Positions 47,600 to 59,078 are shown, numbered from the stretch's first letter. The stretch is DNA of 64,000 nucleotides from Dastarcus helophoroides (GCA_028583605.1 CM053330.1:22966129-23030128), one strand, 5' to 3'. The notes: generated by a model not told the origin, from the sequence alone. Translations and numbers: made by a program.

Positions 47600-48510
47600 T
47601 CGGGTATCTTTTGGGCATGCTTTCTACCAGTTTTTTAGCGTATCCCACGGATAATGGGCGTCATGTCTTTTGATTTTTCGTGAAAGCTGCTCGAGGGTGT
47701 TAATGCAAGCTTCCTCTTCACAATGCTCCAAACATTGTCCATGGATTTGCATTGGGAGATTGAGAAGACCAGTCTAAAGTTGTGATGCCAGTTTTTGCTT
47801 TTCAGTCCGATGTTTTGAATCGTTGTGTTTTTGGAAAATCCAATTGCGTCTCTGGCACCAAACATCTTCTCTGCAGATTTTAGAAGACCATGCTTTTATC
47901 ATAATATTGATTATTTCCTGAGCATCTAAGTTCTGTGTAAAGAGTTCTAAACACCGAAACCCGTGCTCAGGGAAACATTCACAAGCATGAAGTTTCACTG
48001 CGTGTTTGATGGTTCACTGAAGCGGTAGATCAAGCATACTTGATGGGAGTCCATTCGCAAAACGACGCTTTGTCAGAAAAAATTTCATTACACCAATCGC
48101 GGTCGTGATTCTTGTAGCCCATGCCTACTTTTTTTTTCCCATGGCTCTCGGAAAGCATCGTTTTTAGCCTCGTGCTTCGATATTGTATGCTTTTCTCAGC
48201 CAAACACTCTCTGATGGTATTTATGCTGACATTAACTCCTCTTTTAGCAAACTTGGCTTTGACTTTTCACGTAACCGTAGAGTAGAATTGCGTTTCAACA
48301 GCTGTACTTGCTGTTTTGTTGTCACTCGCGATTTGCCTCTATTGGGAAAGTCTGCAACAGTTTTGTTGGCTGGAAAGCGTTCAATCCACCTCTTCACGAA
48401 TATCTTCGGCTTTTTCAAATATTTAGCAGCCGCACCGTAAACCGTATGGAACTTTTGGATGAAGACACAAAAAGACAGCTTCGAAACGCATAGCATATAC
48501 ACCATTAATT
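47600..48510 (-). pseudogene. Tc1-like transposase, inactivated
   Basis: On the minus strand the N-terminal helix-turn-helix is clear (AAAKYLKKPKIFVKRWIERF, then KTVADFPNRGKSRVTTKQQV). Further on come EIFSDKASFCEW (the 'FSDE..F' first catalytic motif), WIFQKHNDSKHRTEK (normally 'QQDNDPKHT') and LDWSSQSPNANPW (normally 'DWPSQSPDLNP'). The second and third motifs have lost the catalytic acidic residue (Asp to His, Asp to Asn), and several frameshifts and stops are present. Terminal repeats were not found. It lies in CRTC intron 3. Confidence 0.8.
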
Positions 48511-48769
48511 TTCTTTACATCTGCCCTCTTTGACAGTTCGAACGGTAGCAAAACAATTTGACATCCGCGACGTAACAGTCGAATGTACCTTCCCGCCAAA
48601 AAAATTATTCGTATTATATTATTATTCGTATTATACGCATTCTTGTTTAACTTCACTTCAAATTAGACATTCATTTTAGTCATTATATAATATTATATTA
48701 ATTTTATTATTAAAACTCGAAAGATCAAGAATTTTGATCGGATTTTCTTGAAGTTGCTGTATTTTTTAT

Positions 48770-51430
48770 ATGTAGCGTTTAATTTTTAAATTTATTATTC
48801 CCAGAAATTACGACCTTTTCTCCAAAATATCAGCTTTTATCTTTAAGTCTCGAAATTTTTGTAGAAATTTTGTGTGCAAACTAAAAATTATTTTTAAGAA
48901 ATTCGGTGATTTTTTTTTGAAATATTGACTTAAAAAATTCGAATTTTTGCTTTAAATTTTTGCTTCGTTCTTCTAAAATTTGTTTTAAACCAGAAACGTC
49001 GTTTTTTTCTGAATATTTCTACTGTGTCGCTCATAATTTTTGTCGATACATCATGGAAGGTTTTTTACATTTCGAGTTTTCTGGATGTGAATATTAAAAA
49101 ATCATGGTTTTGACTTGAAATGTTGGTTATTTTTGAGATTAATCTTGCAATTTTTACTTTTTTTTGTCTCAGTTTCGAATTTCAGCAGATTTTTGTTTAT
49201 AAAGTTCAAAAATTTTTCTTTAAATTTTAGCTTTAAATGCCCAAACATCTACTTCAAGTTGTAATCTCAAAGCTTCTCGAAGTTGTTTTTTTTTTCAAAT
49301 CCCGGGCTTCCACTCTCAGTTTTTTTGCCATAAATTTCGACTTTTTCTCTGAATTGGAAATATCGGCTTTTATATTAAAATTTCTATAATTTTCTATTCA
49401 TTTTTGTTCATTGTTCTATCAACGTAAAACCCCGCTTGACGTGGGGGGTTACGTTCCATTAAAGTAGACCGTTATACGAAATAGCGTTAAGCGAGATCAT
49501 CTCTTCATGTAATAATGGGGTTAGGAGAAAACCGGTATAAAATTTAAAAAAAAATGTATTTTGTCATTTTTGTGTTTTTTTTTTATTACAGTATAACAAC
49601 AAAGAATTATTTCTTACAAAAATAAAAATTTAAGAAATCAGAAAATAAAAATAAATAAGATTTTGTCACCATTTATGTTTGATATCATTTAGATTCTTCT
49701 GCATTTCCAATTTTCCCTTTTTTTGCGGAGTAGGTATCTAATGTCGTTTGTATTTTGCTTTTGCTCCCTGTAAGAAGTTGGTTCTTCATAAGTGAACAAG
49801 TTATCCATACCTTTTTTTTTTAGTAAATGTGTCTTTTTTTCTTAAAATTTCTAATTTCCTCTCGAAATTTCAAGATCTTTAAAAATATAGAATTTTAAAC
49901 TTTTAACTAAATTTCGATACAATATTATAAATTAAACATAAAGCTTGTCATTTTTACGAAATTTCGATACAAAATTAAAAATTAAAGATAATGCTTATCA
50001 GTTTTACCGTTTTTAACGAAATTTTGACTTTTTTCTCCAAATTTTGGCTTCAATATAGAAATTTTAACATTTTTGTATTCCAATTTTGGATTCGAATTTC
50101 GAAAAAAAAAAAACAAAAACAATCGCAACTTAGATTTTAAAATCAAAATTTCAAAGCAATTGGAAATTTTGTAGATTTTTTTCTGAATATTTTAACTGAT
50201 ACTATCATTTATTTATTACTGGAATTTCAAAATTTCCAGTTTCATCTTCAAATTTAAATTTTTTTTGCGAATTTAAACTTTAAATAGAATTTTAACGGAC
50301 AACATTAAAATTCAGGAAATTTTAATTTATAAATTTCGAATTCTTGACTTTTCGATTATTTTCAAAATATTCAATGCAGATTTGAATTTTTTATTGTACT
50401 CTTAATATTAAAGAAAGAGTAAAGATTTACAAAAAACAACATTACAAAAATTATCACTATTTTGACTGTAAACTCCATTTTATGACATGTTTTAAAATTT
50501 CAATTATTCTTTTTTAATTTTAAAATTCTGTTTTATAAATCTTCAATTTTTTATTTTGTTATTTAATACAGGTTAATACATTTTTATAAATTTGAAAGAA
50601 ATAATCGATTTTAAAATTGCGAGAAAATAATTGAAATGTTTTTTAAAAGTTTAAATTTCTAAATAAATTTCGAAATTCAGATTTAAAATTTAATTTTAAA
50701 TTTTCAAAAAATATTAAACCTAAACTGGAAATTCTCGATTTTTAACTTAAAATTAAGATTTATTTTTAAAATGTTATTATTTTTTTTATTATTAAAAATG
50801 GACATTTTTCTTTTATAAAGAATTAGTTTCTTTTTAAATGTTTAACATTAAATTAGACGTTTTATACATTTTGGTTCAAAATTCGATTTTGAAATTTTAA
50901 TTTTACTTTCTTTTTTGCTATTTTGGGTTTAATTATAACACGTCGAATATTTTCTCGGGTTCACAAATAAGGTTCAATTCCAAATTTTGAGCAACAAATC
51001 GGAATTTATACAGATTAAAGTCGAAATGTAAAAGAAAAGCAAACCTAAAATTATCGAAGTTTGGATTTTCAAATTGAAATATTTATTGATTAAACATGTT
51101 TGGTATAAATTTAATTTTTTTTTAACTTTCTGACTTTTTCTTGAATTTCCAAATTCAACCTGAATTTGTCTTTTTTTTAAATATTTTATTTTTTGAAATA
51201 ATGATTTTTTATTGAAATGTCAAGTTCATATTTTAGGTACAGTTTCAACAAGAAATTCAAAATTGAAGAAAAAATTCGAATTTTTTAAGTCTAACAATTT
51301 AAAGTTGAAAACTAATTTTGAAAAATGTCAACATTTTGGATTTGAAATTTCAAGTCGAAAGTTAAAAACTGCAAGTTTTAATTAAATAAAATCTGAAATA
51401 TTCAAATTATTTTTTAAATTTGTTAAATTT
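48770..51430. repeat. AAATTTCGA-type degenerate repeat in CRTC intron 3
   Basis: Mostly T-rich orientation (TTTTTCTCTGAATTGGAAAT, CTCGAAATTTCAAGATC), with an unrelated insert at 49420-49810. Divergence is high. Frames are absent or meaningless. Confidence 0.75.
49421..49510. repeat. CpG-rich hairpin insert
   Basis: AACGTAAAACCCC and GGGGGGTTACGTT form an imperfect hairpin (49421-49455), followed by CCGTTATACGAAATAGCG. The style resembles ends of insect MITEs, but the second end was not located. Confidence 0.45.
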
Positions 51431-51579
51431 ATTTAAAAATCCATGCTACGCCACTGGCGATTTTTATATTGTACAATTTCAATTAATTTAGATATTTTCT
51501 ATCAATCAAGTTGCTTTATAACGCATCATCTTAGGAAACTCTCCAAAGGCCATATTACCCAATATCATATTTTGTAAAA

Positions 51580-52200
51580 AATACAGTGTGTTTCAGTGAA
51601 TGTGGAATGTGGGATGACATGGGTGTTTTCGTTATTAATGAAGATAGAAAATTAGCTAAATTGGCAAAGCAGTGCGAAAACTTATACTTACCAAAATGCC
51701 TCTCAGAAAACAATTAAACAGCAGTTTGTTTGGATTAAAAAAAAATGAAACACGTCCTTTTCTAAAATCTGCCGTAACTCCATTATTTTTTGTCGAATTG
51801 AAAAAAAATCTTTCATCACTTTTGCTTATGTTTTATGCTTTTGGAACATTTTGTACAGGGTGTTCACGAGAAAACTAAGTTTATTAATATATGATTTATA
51901 TATCTTTCTTAACCTTCAAAATTGTCTAGTTATTAATAAACGAAATATTGCATAAAATCACAACAATTTCCTAATATAATAATAGCGAAGCTGCAATGTG
52001 TTGTTATTATGTTGTAAATATATTTAAAATTTTTTAAATACAAAATCAATTTACTTTTTCTTGGATGCTGTTATAGTAGATATTTTGTGATTTTAGGCAA
52101 TATGTTTTTGTCAATATATAGGTAATTTTTAAATATACGATTTATGAGTTTGGCATGAAGAGCACTATCGAAATATATAAAAATATACAGGGTGTTCTAT
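51580..52200. repeat. Small-element ends and a dispersed repeat
   Basis: TACAGTGTGTTTCAGTGAAT (51590), TACAGGGTGTTCACGAG (51854) and TACAGGGTGTTCTATTT (52186) are end-like words of several TIR elements. The part at 51690-51780 (TGCCTCTCAGAAAACAATTA and following) is a diverged copy of 26209-26300 in CRTC intron 1. Confidence 0.5.
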
Positions 52201-52545
52201 TTAAAAAAATAAATTGTTATTTTAGTAATATATCGAGAATGTCCATAAAAAATTATAATCACATTTTATTTTAAGGGTGCGTTTAGATTAGAGATATATA
52301 TCATGATAGAAATCGCAGATATCTGAGACTAAATTTCCTTGCCCGTTTACACTGTGACACAAATATCACTGAATAAAATTGCTGACACTTCTAGCTGAGA
52401 TGAGCTGTCGATATAAAATGTCTTTGCTACTTTAAATAATCAAAATTTGTCTAATTAAATTTGCAAATTTCTGGAATAGCATCTCAATGTTACAAGTGAT
52501 ATACAATCGTTAATCGCATGAAATATCTCGAGAGAAAGTAGACGA

Positions 52546-52968
52546 TTACAACTTTTGCAATATAAAATAGTCCATAATTGTCAAACAAGGTGATCTCGGA
52601 GGAAACTCAAATTCTGTATGTAAACTTATCAGCTGGTCATCAAAAAATTCGCGGAGGAAAGCAATATTTTCTCGTGTAGTATGTGCTGCTGCTGCACTGT
52701 CGTGCTGGAAATAACCGTACCGAAGTTCATCATCGTTTAACTGTTGCACAAATTCTGCCAACAAGTTGTGCCTGTGCCTCTCTGCGTTGACGGTGAAATC
52801 GAAAAAAATTGGCCCAATTATTCTTCTGCGAGAAACTGCCATCCAAGCACCAATTTTTTGAGCATGTAGTGGCGAGCCCCCTACGATGGTGGGCGAAACG
52901 TCGAACACTTTTAGTAGTTCTTTGACACGGTCCAATCCCTGAAGAAGTATATCCTGTAAATGCACCAT
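52546..52968 (-). pseudogene. mariner-like transposase C-terminal fragment
   Basis: An open frame of 140 codons reads GSPLHAQKIGAWMAVSRRRI, then IGPIFFDFTVNAERHRHNLL, later YFQHDSAAAAHTTRENIAFL and FPPRSPCLTIMDYFI. QHDSAAAAHT corresponds to the 'QQDGAxxHT' motif with the second catalytic Asp; SPCLTIMDYF corresponds to 'SPDLTPLDFFLW'. The N-terminal DNA-binding part and the first catalytic Asp are missing. The frame ends abruptly (QKL). It belongs to the IS630-Tc1-mariner superfamily, in the group common in insects with 'GVIGPYFF'. It lies in CRTC intron 3. Confidence 0.8.
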
Positions 52969-53195
52969 AACAGATATGCCACCGATTGTTTTGCTTTCAC
53001 ACTTAGAACGCGATTTTCAATATCGATTTTTTTTTTGGAGATGAATGCTTTTAGAAACCTCAATTTTTAGCCATTTATACCATGTGTATTGGAGACTCTT
53101 TGTCGGTTTTTCTAACATACGTTCCTGGTCGTAAATACACACACATACGTCATTGCGTCAAAATAACCGTGTCAAATTGTTACAGCTCGGTGAAT

Positions 53196-53890
53196 ATGTC
53201 GGATGTTGTGCTCTAAAAAAGGGCATTAGCGGCATGCGTTGCTTTTTTCATTTCATCAGAAGAAAAAGGCCGCTAAAAGTCATCGCTTGCTGGTAGAAAG
53301 TTGCGGAGAGCATGTTGCAAGTTAGATGAGACCAGGCGGGACGTAGTTTCGAATATTTAAAAGTGGTATATTTGATGTGAAAGACGGTGAATGTTCACAT
53401 AGCCCCAAGAAAATTTTACGTAGCACGATCTTTTAAAACCTGGTAAAACAGTTAACACTGATTGCTACAAACAATAAATAATTACCTCCAGAATGAGCTC
53501 GAAGTCACGATAAAATGCTTTTGTTGCATGACAATACGTCATTAAATACTGTAAAACCGGTAAAAAAAGAGTTCAAATCTCTTGGATGGGACGTATTACC
53601 GCACCCTGTACTCTGCAGACCTGGTCCCGTCCGATTATCACCTTTTTGCATCAATGGGTTCTCGCTTGTAAAGCAGCACTTTGGTTAATTTCGAAGAAGT
53701 CGAAAAATAGGTCCATGGGATGATATCCAAAAATTGCCAGAAAGATGAGAAAAGTGTGTCGAATCGAATGACCAACACTTTGATTACATGAAATTTTGAT
53801 TTTTTAAAACAATTTGTTTTTCTTTTCATGTAAAGACTTTCCGGTACATTTCGTATGGTTTTATGGAATTTCATTGGTTCTTGTTTAACA
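53196..53890 (+). pseudogene. mariner transposase (DD34D type), frameshifted
   Basis: The + strand, read over several frames, gives KKKAAKSHRLLVESCGEH, FKSGIFDVKDGECSHSPKKI, LKPGKTVNT, MLLLHDNTSLNTVKPVKKEF and KSLGWDVLPHP, then SADLVPSDYHLFASMG and VNFEEVEK. These follow the mariner order: helix-turn-helix remnant, 'WFxRFKxGDFDVxDxxxxGRP' linker, 'LHDNARPH' with the second catalytic Asp, and 'SPDLAPSDYHLFxSM' with the third. Multiple frameshifts and stops make it dead. The spacing of the last two motifs suits DD34D. Confidence 0.8.
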
Positions 53891-54004
53891 CTAGATTCAT
53901 ATTTATTTTAAAGAGGACAACAAAAGCATTGGTTTCTTGTCGTTACTATCATTCTAGATTAGTTATATAACTTGTAAGAATATTTAATTGTACCTGTATT
54001 TTAG

Positions 54005-54126
54005 GGTATCGCCGCAGAAAGAACGGATGGCTATAATGCTCGGTGGATGAATGCAATGAACGGACCAGAAAGAAATGATGGCAGACCAAGGTCTAGTTGC
54101 GAAGTTCCCCGAGTTCCGGGAATTAA
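54005..54126 (+). CDS. CRTC: CRTC exon 4
   Basis: The acceptor TGTATTTTAG is followed by GGT ATC GCC. The exon encodes 40 codons plus two bases, reading GIAAERTDGYNARWMNAMNG and then PERNDGRPRSSCEVPRVPGI. It ends AA|GTAAAT, and the split Asn codon is completed by the C that opens exon 5 across a 55-bp intron. The RPRSSCEVPRVPGI segment resembles the 'R+KS.CEVPNIPGINIYPS' part of the CRTC middle region that precedes SLPDLTN. The 6.8-kb intron before it holds a Tc1 relic, two mariner relics and 2.7 kb of AAATTTCGA-type repeat. Confidence 0.88.
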
Positions 54127-54181
54127 GTAAATGCCTAATTAGTTTTCGCCGTTCTTTTGCCATTAATTTTTCATTTTTTAG

Positions 54182-54338
54182 CATATATCCATCAGCACAA
54201 GTTTCTGGAGCCATACAAATTCCCATAAGTGGAAATAATACTGGATCATTACCTGATCTAACAAATGTAGATTTTTCATCACCAATACATGCTCCCCTTG
54301 ATCAAGAACATGATCAGGGGAGCTCTCCTTATAGTTCT
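54182..54338 (+). CDS. CRTC: CRTC exon 5: GSLPDLTN segment
   Basis: This exon completes the Asn codon from exon 4 and adds 52 codons: IYPSAQVSGAIQIPISGNNT, then GSLPDLTNVDFSSPIHAPLD, then QEHDQGSSPYSS, ending TCT|GTAAGT in phase 0. NTGSLPDLTN followed by a hydrophobic, SP-rich 'F.SP...PLD' run is a CRTC family hallmark in the region carrying the second 14-3-3/phosphorylation cluster of vertebrate CRTCs. The donor GTAAGT is a perfect consensus. Within the exon the DNA has a small inverted repeat around CCCCTTGATCAAGAACATGA, which looks incidental to the coding sequence. Confidence 0.92.
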
Positions 54339-54392
54339 GTAAGTACATTTGAATAATATTTTTACCTCTTTACAAAACGTTTTTATTTATAG

Positions 54393-54497
54393 AGTCCTGT
54401 AAATACGAGTCCTTCGATATTATCTCCAAAGAATTTACCACAAGGTGTACAAGTACCGGGTAGATTTCAATTTTCTTCGGTACCTCAGCCTCACTCG
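54393..54497 (+). CDS. CRTC: CRTC exon 6
   Basis: The acceptor TTTTTATTTATAG and donor TCG|GTAATT bound 35 codons in phase 0, separated from exon 5 by a 54-bp intron. The product (SPVNTSPSILSPKNLPQGVQ, then VPGRFQFSSVPQPHS) is Ser/Pro-rich and fits the poorly conserved middle of CRTC, where SP pairs and glutamines dominate. The call depends on phase, close spacing and composition rather than strong motif identity. Confidence 0.8.
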
Positions 54498-54611
54498 GTA
54501 ATTTATCTACTAAATTCTATTAAAGCATGACAAGCTCCTTTTATTTATTACTTTATTATTATTTTCTGAATTAAAATTTTTATTTTGCATGGTTTTGTTA
54601 ATTTGTTGCAG

Positions 54612-54659
54612 AATCATTTATCAGTACCAGTAAACTGTAGGTTTCCTCAACGACACAAG
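54612..54659 (+). CDS. CRTC: CRTC exon 7 (short)
   Basis: Sixteen codons (NHLSVPVNCRFPQRHK) lie between TTAATTTGTTGCAG and AAG|GTAGGTGC, phase 0 at both ends, 114 bp after exon 6. The strong splice sites and phase support a real microexon, possibly alternatively used. The following intron is at least 8.4 kb and opens into a transposon-rich area, so the next CRTC exon is either the weak candidate at 63070 or beyond the window. Confidence 0.7.
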
Positions 54660-55199
54660 GTAGGTGCTTTTTAATGGTTAATCCATTATGGCTATATTTT
54701 AAATCTTTTTAATGAAATACCGTGTTATGCTAACCTAAGTCTAATGCACCTTTGAATGTAAGAGGAATACAAGTATCAAAGTTGTCTTACTTTCTTAATC
54801 AATCAGATATCTATATTTCTCATAAATTTACAGGATGTCACTTTCAAAGGACCGTAAACGCTATTGGATGCTGTAATCAGTTATGAAAGGTTAAAGTACT
54901 TCATATACACAACACTCTATTAATAATCAGGGCTTTGGGCAAAAGAAAATACAAGATACTTAAGAAGTTATAACAGCTTAAAAGCAAAAAACAAATCAAA
55001 ACTATACTTATTAGAGTTATATTATTCAGAAAAAAATCTTGCCTCCATGTTCGGCTCCAGTCGAAATTGCAGTTCTTTGATTTAACACGATTTTAATTTT
55101 CTTTTGCTATTTAACCCAGCGCCACTTTCGTTCTCTTTTGATGTTCATTCACAGCAGATATTTTCATTTTTTTCCACTCTTTTATTCTTCTTCTGTTGG

Positions 55200-56560
55200 T
55201 GCTTATCCTCTGTGGATGTTACCGATCCCATTTGTTGAAATAACCATATTAAATGCTGATCTGAATAATGCTGCAGATGACGATCCTGTTCACTGTCTGA
55301 AATTTTTCAACCATAATGTTCTTCTGAAATCTGGACTTCTGCCTTCAATCTTACCCTGTACTATTAACTGGAGGATGCGAACGATATTTCTCGTTCCTCA
55401 TAATATATCCAAAATATGCCGTTTTCCTGGTCTTTAGAGTTGTTAGAATTTCTAGCCCCTTTCTTATCCGTTCCTTCACAATGTTGTTGGCAATGTAGTG
55501 GGTCCATGATATTCGGAGCATGCGGCGGTACACCACATTTCAAATGACCCCAGTCGCCTGCACGAGACGTCAGTCAGAGTCCATACTTCTGCGCCACATA
55601 GCAGTATGAAGAAAATATCGCGGCGAAGAACACGGACTCTTAAGATGTATGTTATGGTTCAAACTACACAAAATCGTTCTCATTCGGTTAAAAATGCTTC
55701 TAGCTTTTTCTATTCGGGTTTTATTTCATGCGAGTGATCCCAATCTTTGTTAAGGTTACAACCTAAGTATGTGATTTTACTTGCTTCTTGTAATGTTACA
55801 TCGCCAGCATTGAGTAGTGTTTTTGGAATATTGTTTTTGCTTACTATGAGGATGTTCGTTTTTTTGGCGTTAAGTTTCAACCCGTAATCATTACTAACCG
55901 CTGTGGCTCTGTCTATTAGTCTTTGCAGTCTTTGCATCCTAAGTTAATGATTTCCCCGTCAGTTGTATCGTGCAGGGCTTCCTTAAATAGTTATTCAGAA
56001 TATGCGTTGAAGAGCAGTGGTGAGAGTATATAGCTTTGCCGGACGCCTCTGTTTACTTGGAACTCCGCGGACACCTCCTGTTTCACGCGGACTGCTGCTC
56101 GTTGATAAGCATACAGGGCTTCTCTGGTACCTAGACCGATTCGGAACCCGAATTGAGTTTCCGCAATGTTTGCTTCTAACTTAATAGATGAGTGAGTGAA
56201 CACTATTCAGAAGGACCTTTAAAGCATGGCTCATTAAACTAATTATTTTATGATCTTCGCATTTTGTGGCATTTCTTTGTTTTGGAAGCGGGATAAAAGT
56301 TGATATAATCCATTCTTTTAGCAGCTGCTCGGTTTTGTATAATTTGTTTAGTGGTTTTTTCAGGAGCTTCAGTTGGTTATTGTCTAGTATCTTGAATAGC
56401 TCTCCATGTTTTTTGATTGCCATGCGTACTTCATCTTGTATGATATAGGATCCAGATGTTCCCTCTCTGATTATCTTTATTGTTTGTTCATCCTCAAAAA
56501 GTTCCTCCATACACTCCTTCCATCTGTTTAATTTTTAATCTTTCTCTGTAATATAATTGT
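55200..56560 (-). pseudogene. RTE-like LINE, catalytic motifs deleted
   Basis: The minus strand reads NNQLKLLKKPLNKLYKTEQL, LKEWIISTFIPLPKQRNATK, CEDHKIISLMSHALKVLLN, then AETQFGFRIGLGTREALYAY, later VNRGVRQSYILSPLLFNAYS, LKLNAKKTNILIVSK and AYFGYIMRNEKYRILQLIVQ, GKIEGRSPDFRR. The order matches RTE/BovB-type ORF2. Between GTREALYAY and SAEFQVNRGVRQ the motif A segment is missing. Between the FNAYSE segment and QRLQRLIDRA the YADD box is missing. The copy is dead, with stops and frameshifts, and ends near 55200 with SAFNMVISTNGIGNIHRG. Confidence 0.8.
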
Positions 56561-56883
56561 TCCCTTTATCCTTAATTATCCTTACTTTACCAGCATTACG
56601 ATGTCCGGTTGCTTCTTTAATTTTAATAATAAAGTTATTGCTGTTTGAATTTATCAAAATGTTCAAACCTGAATTCAACACTCGGTATAATGTTTTTCAA
56701 CTTATGAAAGTTGTGCAAGATAGCTTCGTATGTGTTCCTAGAAAAATATACGAAGAATTTAGTGGGACTTTGCATCTGTTAAAATTTTTATAAAAATCTA
56801 ATTATCTCAAAAGTTATAAATTTTAAGAACAATGTCTATTATCCAAAGTGGCCTTAAAATATTAAATTAAATCCAAAAACATA

Positions 56884-57685
56884 TAGGGTGTCTCATTTAA
56901 AATAACGAAGTTGGTGTCAACTTCGGGTATAGCCGGAAGTAATACAACTTTGCGAATATTTTAGTTTAGTTGGTCGCGTCGACTTTGCTAACTTGTTAAA
57001 TTTTCAAATTTTTTAGATCAGTACTACGTCAGATATCGATCGCGGCGATTCCCGGTGGAACACATTGCATAGCATATGCTGCCTAATTCAATTGCGTTTT
57101 ATGCGTTTATTGGCATACTTTTTAAAATAATTTTGAAGTGTCTTAGCTTTAACAAAAATGTTGGCCCTGAGTTTCTGTTCCTTTCACTAATTCTACTTGT
57201 TTTTCTTTCCTCATTTTTAGAATCTTTACCATACAGCAATTTTTATATCTTGGAATATAAGAAGTAACGTTCCAAAACGCAGATTTTAGCAAATATTATT
57301 TTTCGAGTGTTCTGCTGTAGGATAACGGTTAGGATAATTGAAATTTTTCTGCTCTAAAAACAAACTTCCAAAAAAATGTGAATTTCGGATAAACTGAAAT
57401 CCACTACTGAAAATTACACCGTGCAGGAGGTTAGATTAATAATATAATAATAAGCTGCACTTTGTTCTCATAGTCGAAAAAAACTGCTTTTTGAAATGTT
57501 ACTGGGTGTAACAGGCTCATCGTACACCCCCTATTTTTCCTTTATTTATAAAGATAAAATTTTCAAAATTGTTACACTTGATGTATTTACAAAATGTTAA
57601 ATTTTGACATAAAATTTACATTCCTACTGTTGTCACTTTCGTTAAAACTGTTACCAACTTTTGATTTTTAAATGGAACACCCTGT
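56884..57685. mobile_element. About 800-bp TIR element (copy A)
   Basis: The left end TAGGGTGTCTCATTTAAAAT and the right end (reverse complement TACAGGGTGTTCCATTTAAA) are imperfect terminal repeats that continue into AAGTTGGT. No coding region. The right third (57497-57685) is present in inverted copy at 58327-58515. Confidence 0.55.
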
Positions 57686-58515
57686 ATATTATTACATTTT
57701 TTGGAATGTGCACAATTTTCTCGATTCAATACATATAAAATGAGTGATTTTTAAATATTCAAACATTTTTTTGGTCCCATTTTATTTTTCGGTCTAGATC
57801 ATGACCCAACCTAATTAACACTAGCTGACCACATAAGCGCTGCAAGAAAATTAAATTAGGAAAACTTAGCAAGTGTCTTTTTTCTAAATTTGTTTTCCAC
57901 AGCTATCTTATGTCCTTATTGAAAAAATCTTCAAATAAATTGAGACCGAATATTTTGAATTCCTTTGGCTGTAACTTCAGTTCTATTGATCTCACAGCAA
58001 AAATGAAAATTTGGTTAGATTGGCCATTAATTATACCTTTTGTTAGTACCACAGTACCAATATAGTGCCATTTAAGAAAATGAAGCTATGACATAAAAAC
58101 CATTTTTGTTAACTTTATACTGTGATAAAATAATGAATTACTTTATTTTTCACGCGATTTGATTTTTTTATCGTTAATGTGGTCTATTAGAATTAATTAG
58201 AATGAGTAATAGCCTTCTAGGTCGAAAAATAAAATCGGACCAAAAAAATTTTCGATCCTTTAAAAATCACTTTTTTTAGGTGCACTAAATTCAGAAAATT
58301 GTGCAGATTCCAAAAATGTAATAATATACAGGGTGTTCTACTTAAAAATCAAAAGTTGGTATCAGTTTTAACGAAAGTGACAGCGGTAAGAATGTCATTT
58401 TTATGTCAAAATTTGACATTTTATAACTACATCAAGTGTAGTAAGTTTGAACATTTTATCTCCATAAATAAAGAAAAATAGGGGTGTACCATCATCCTGT
58501 TACACCCAATATGTA
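57497..58515. repeat. Inverted duplication, arms of about 300 bp
   Basis: The arm 57497-57795 (starting CTGGGTGTAACAGGCTCATC) and the arm 58200-58515 are inverted copies of each other with scattered differences. Shared words include AACGAAAGTGACA, AAATTTGACAT and ATTTTATTTTTCG. The duplication covers the end of a TIR element and about 100 bp beyond it, with some 400 bp of spacer. Confidence 0.7.
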
Positions 58516-59078
58516 GTATTTATAATCCATTCTATAAAAGTATAAGTGATTTTCAAAAAGTTTTTAATCTCCTTCAATGTTGGTTTTGTTAATAACTTCA
58601 AAGATTTTTATAGTCTAAAATAATTTTTTTTTTATTTAATTTACAGTGTGTCCCAAAAGTAACGGACAAATTCTATAGAACTGCGAACAAACATATTTCG
58701 GAAAAATGCTGAGTCACGTATAATTTTATTTTTGCACCGTCATTTCGCATGTAATTTTCAACCCCCCACCCCTAAGAGCTAGCAACTCCAACTTTAAAAA
58801 TTTAAATAGCAAAGTACCCCTTGCAATACCTCGATTAATAGATCTTTTTATACTGAAAGCGGCAATGTTTTAAAATTAGTTCATAATAAATGCCAATTTT
58901 CGAGCGGGCCTTGTTGAAGGGAACATAACAATGAGTGATTGAAACAATTGCATTTTGTCTTTCTCATTATGTGCTTTAATTGATAAACTGAGAAACCAAT
59001 CAAATTAAAAACCAATTTTAATGGATAACTACACTATGAAAAATTACAAAGTAAATCATATGTCCAAATTGTTATTCG

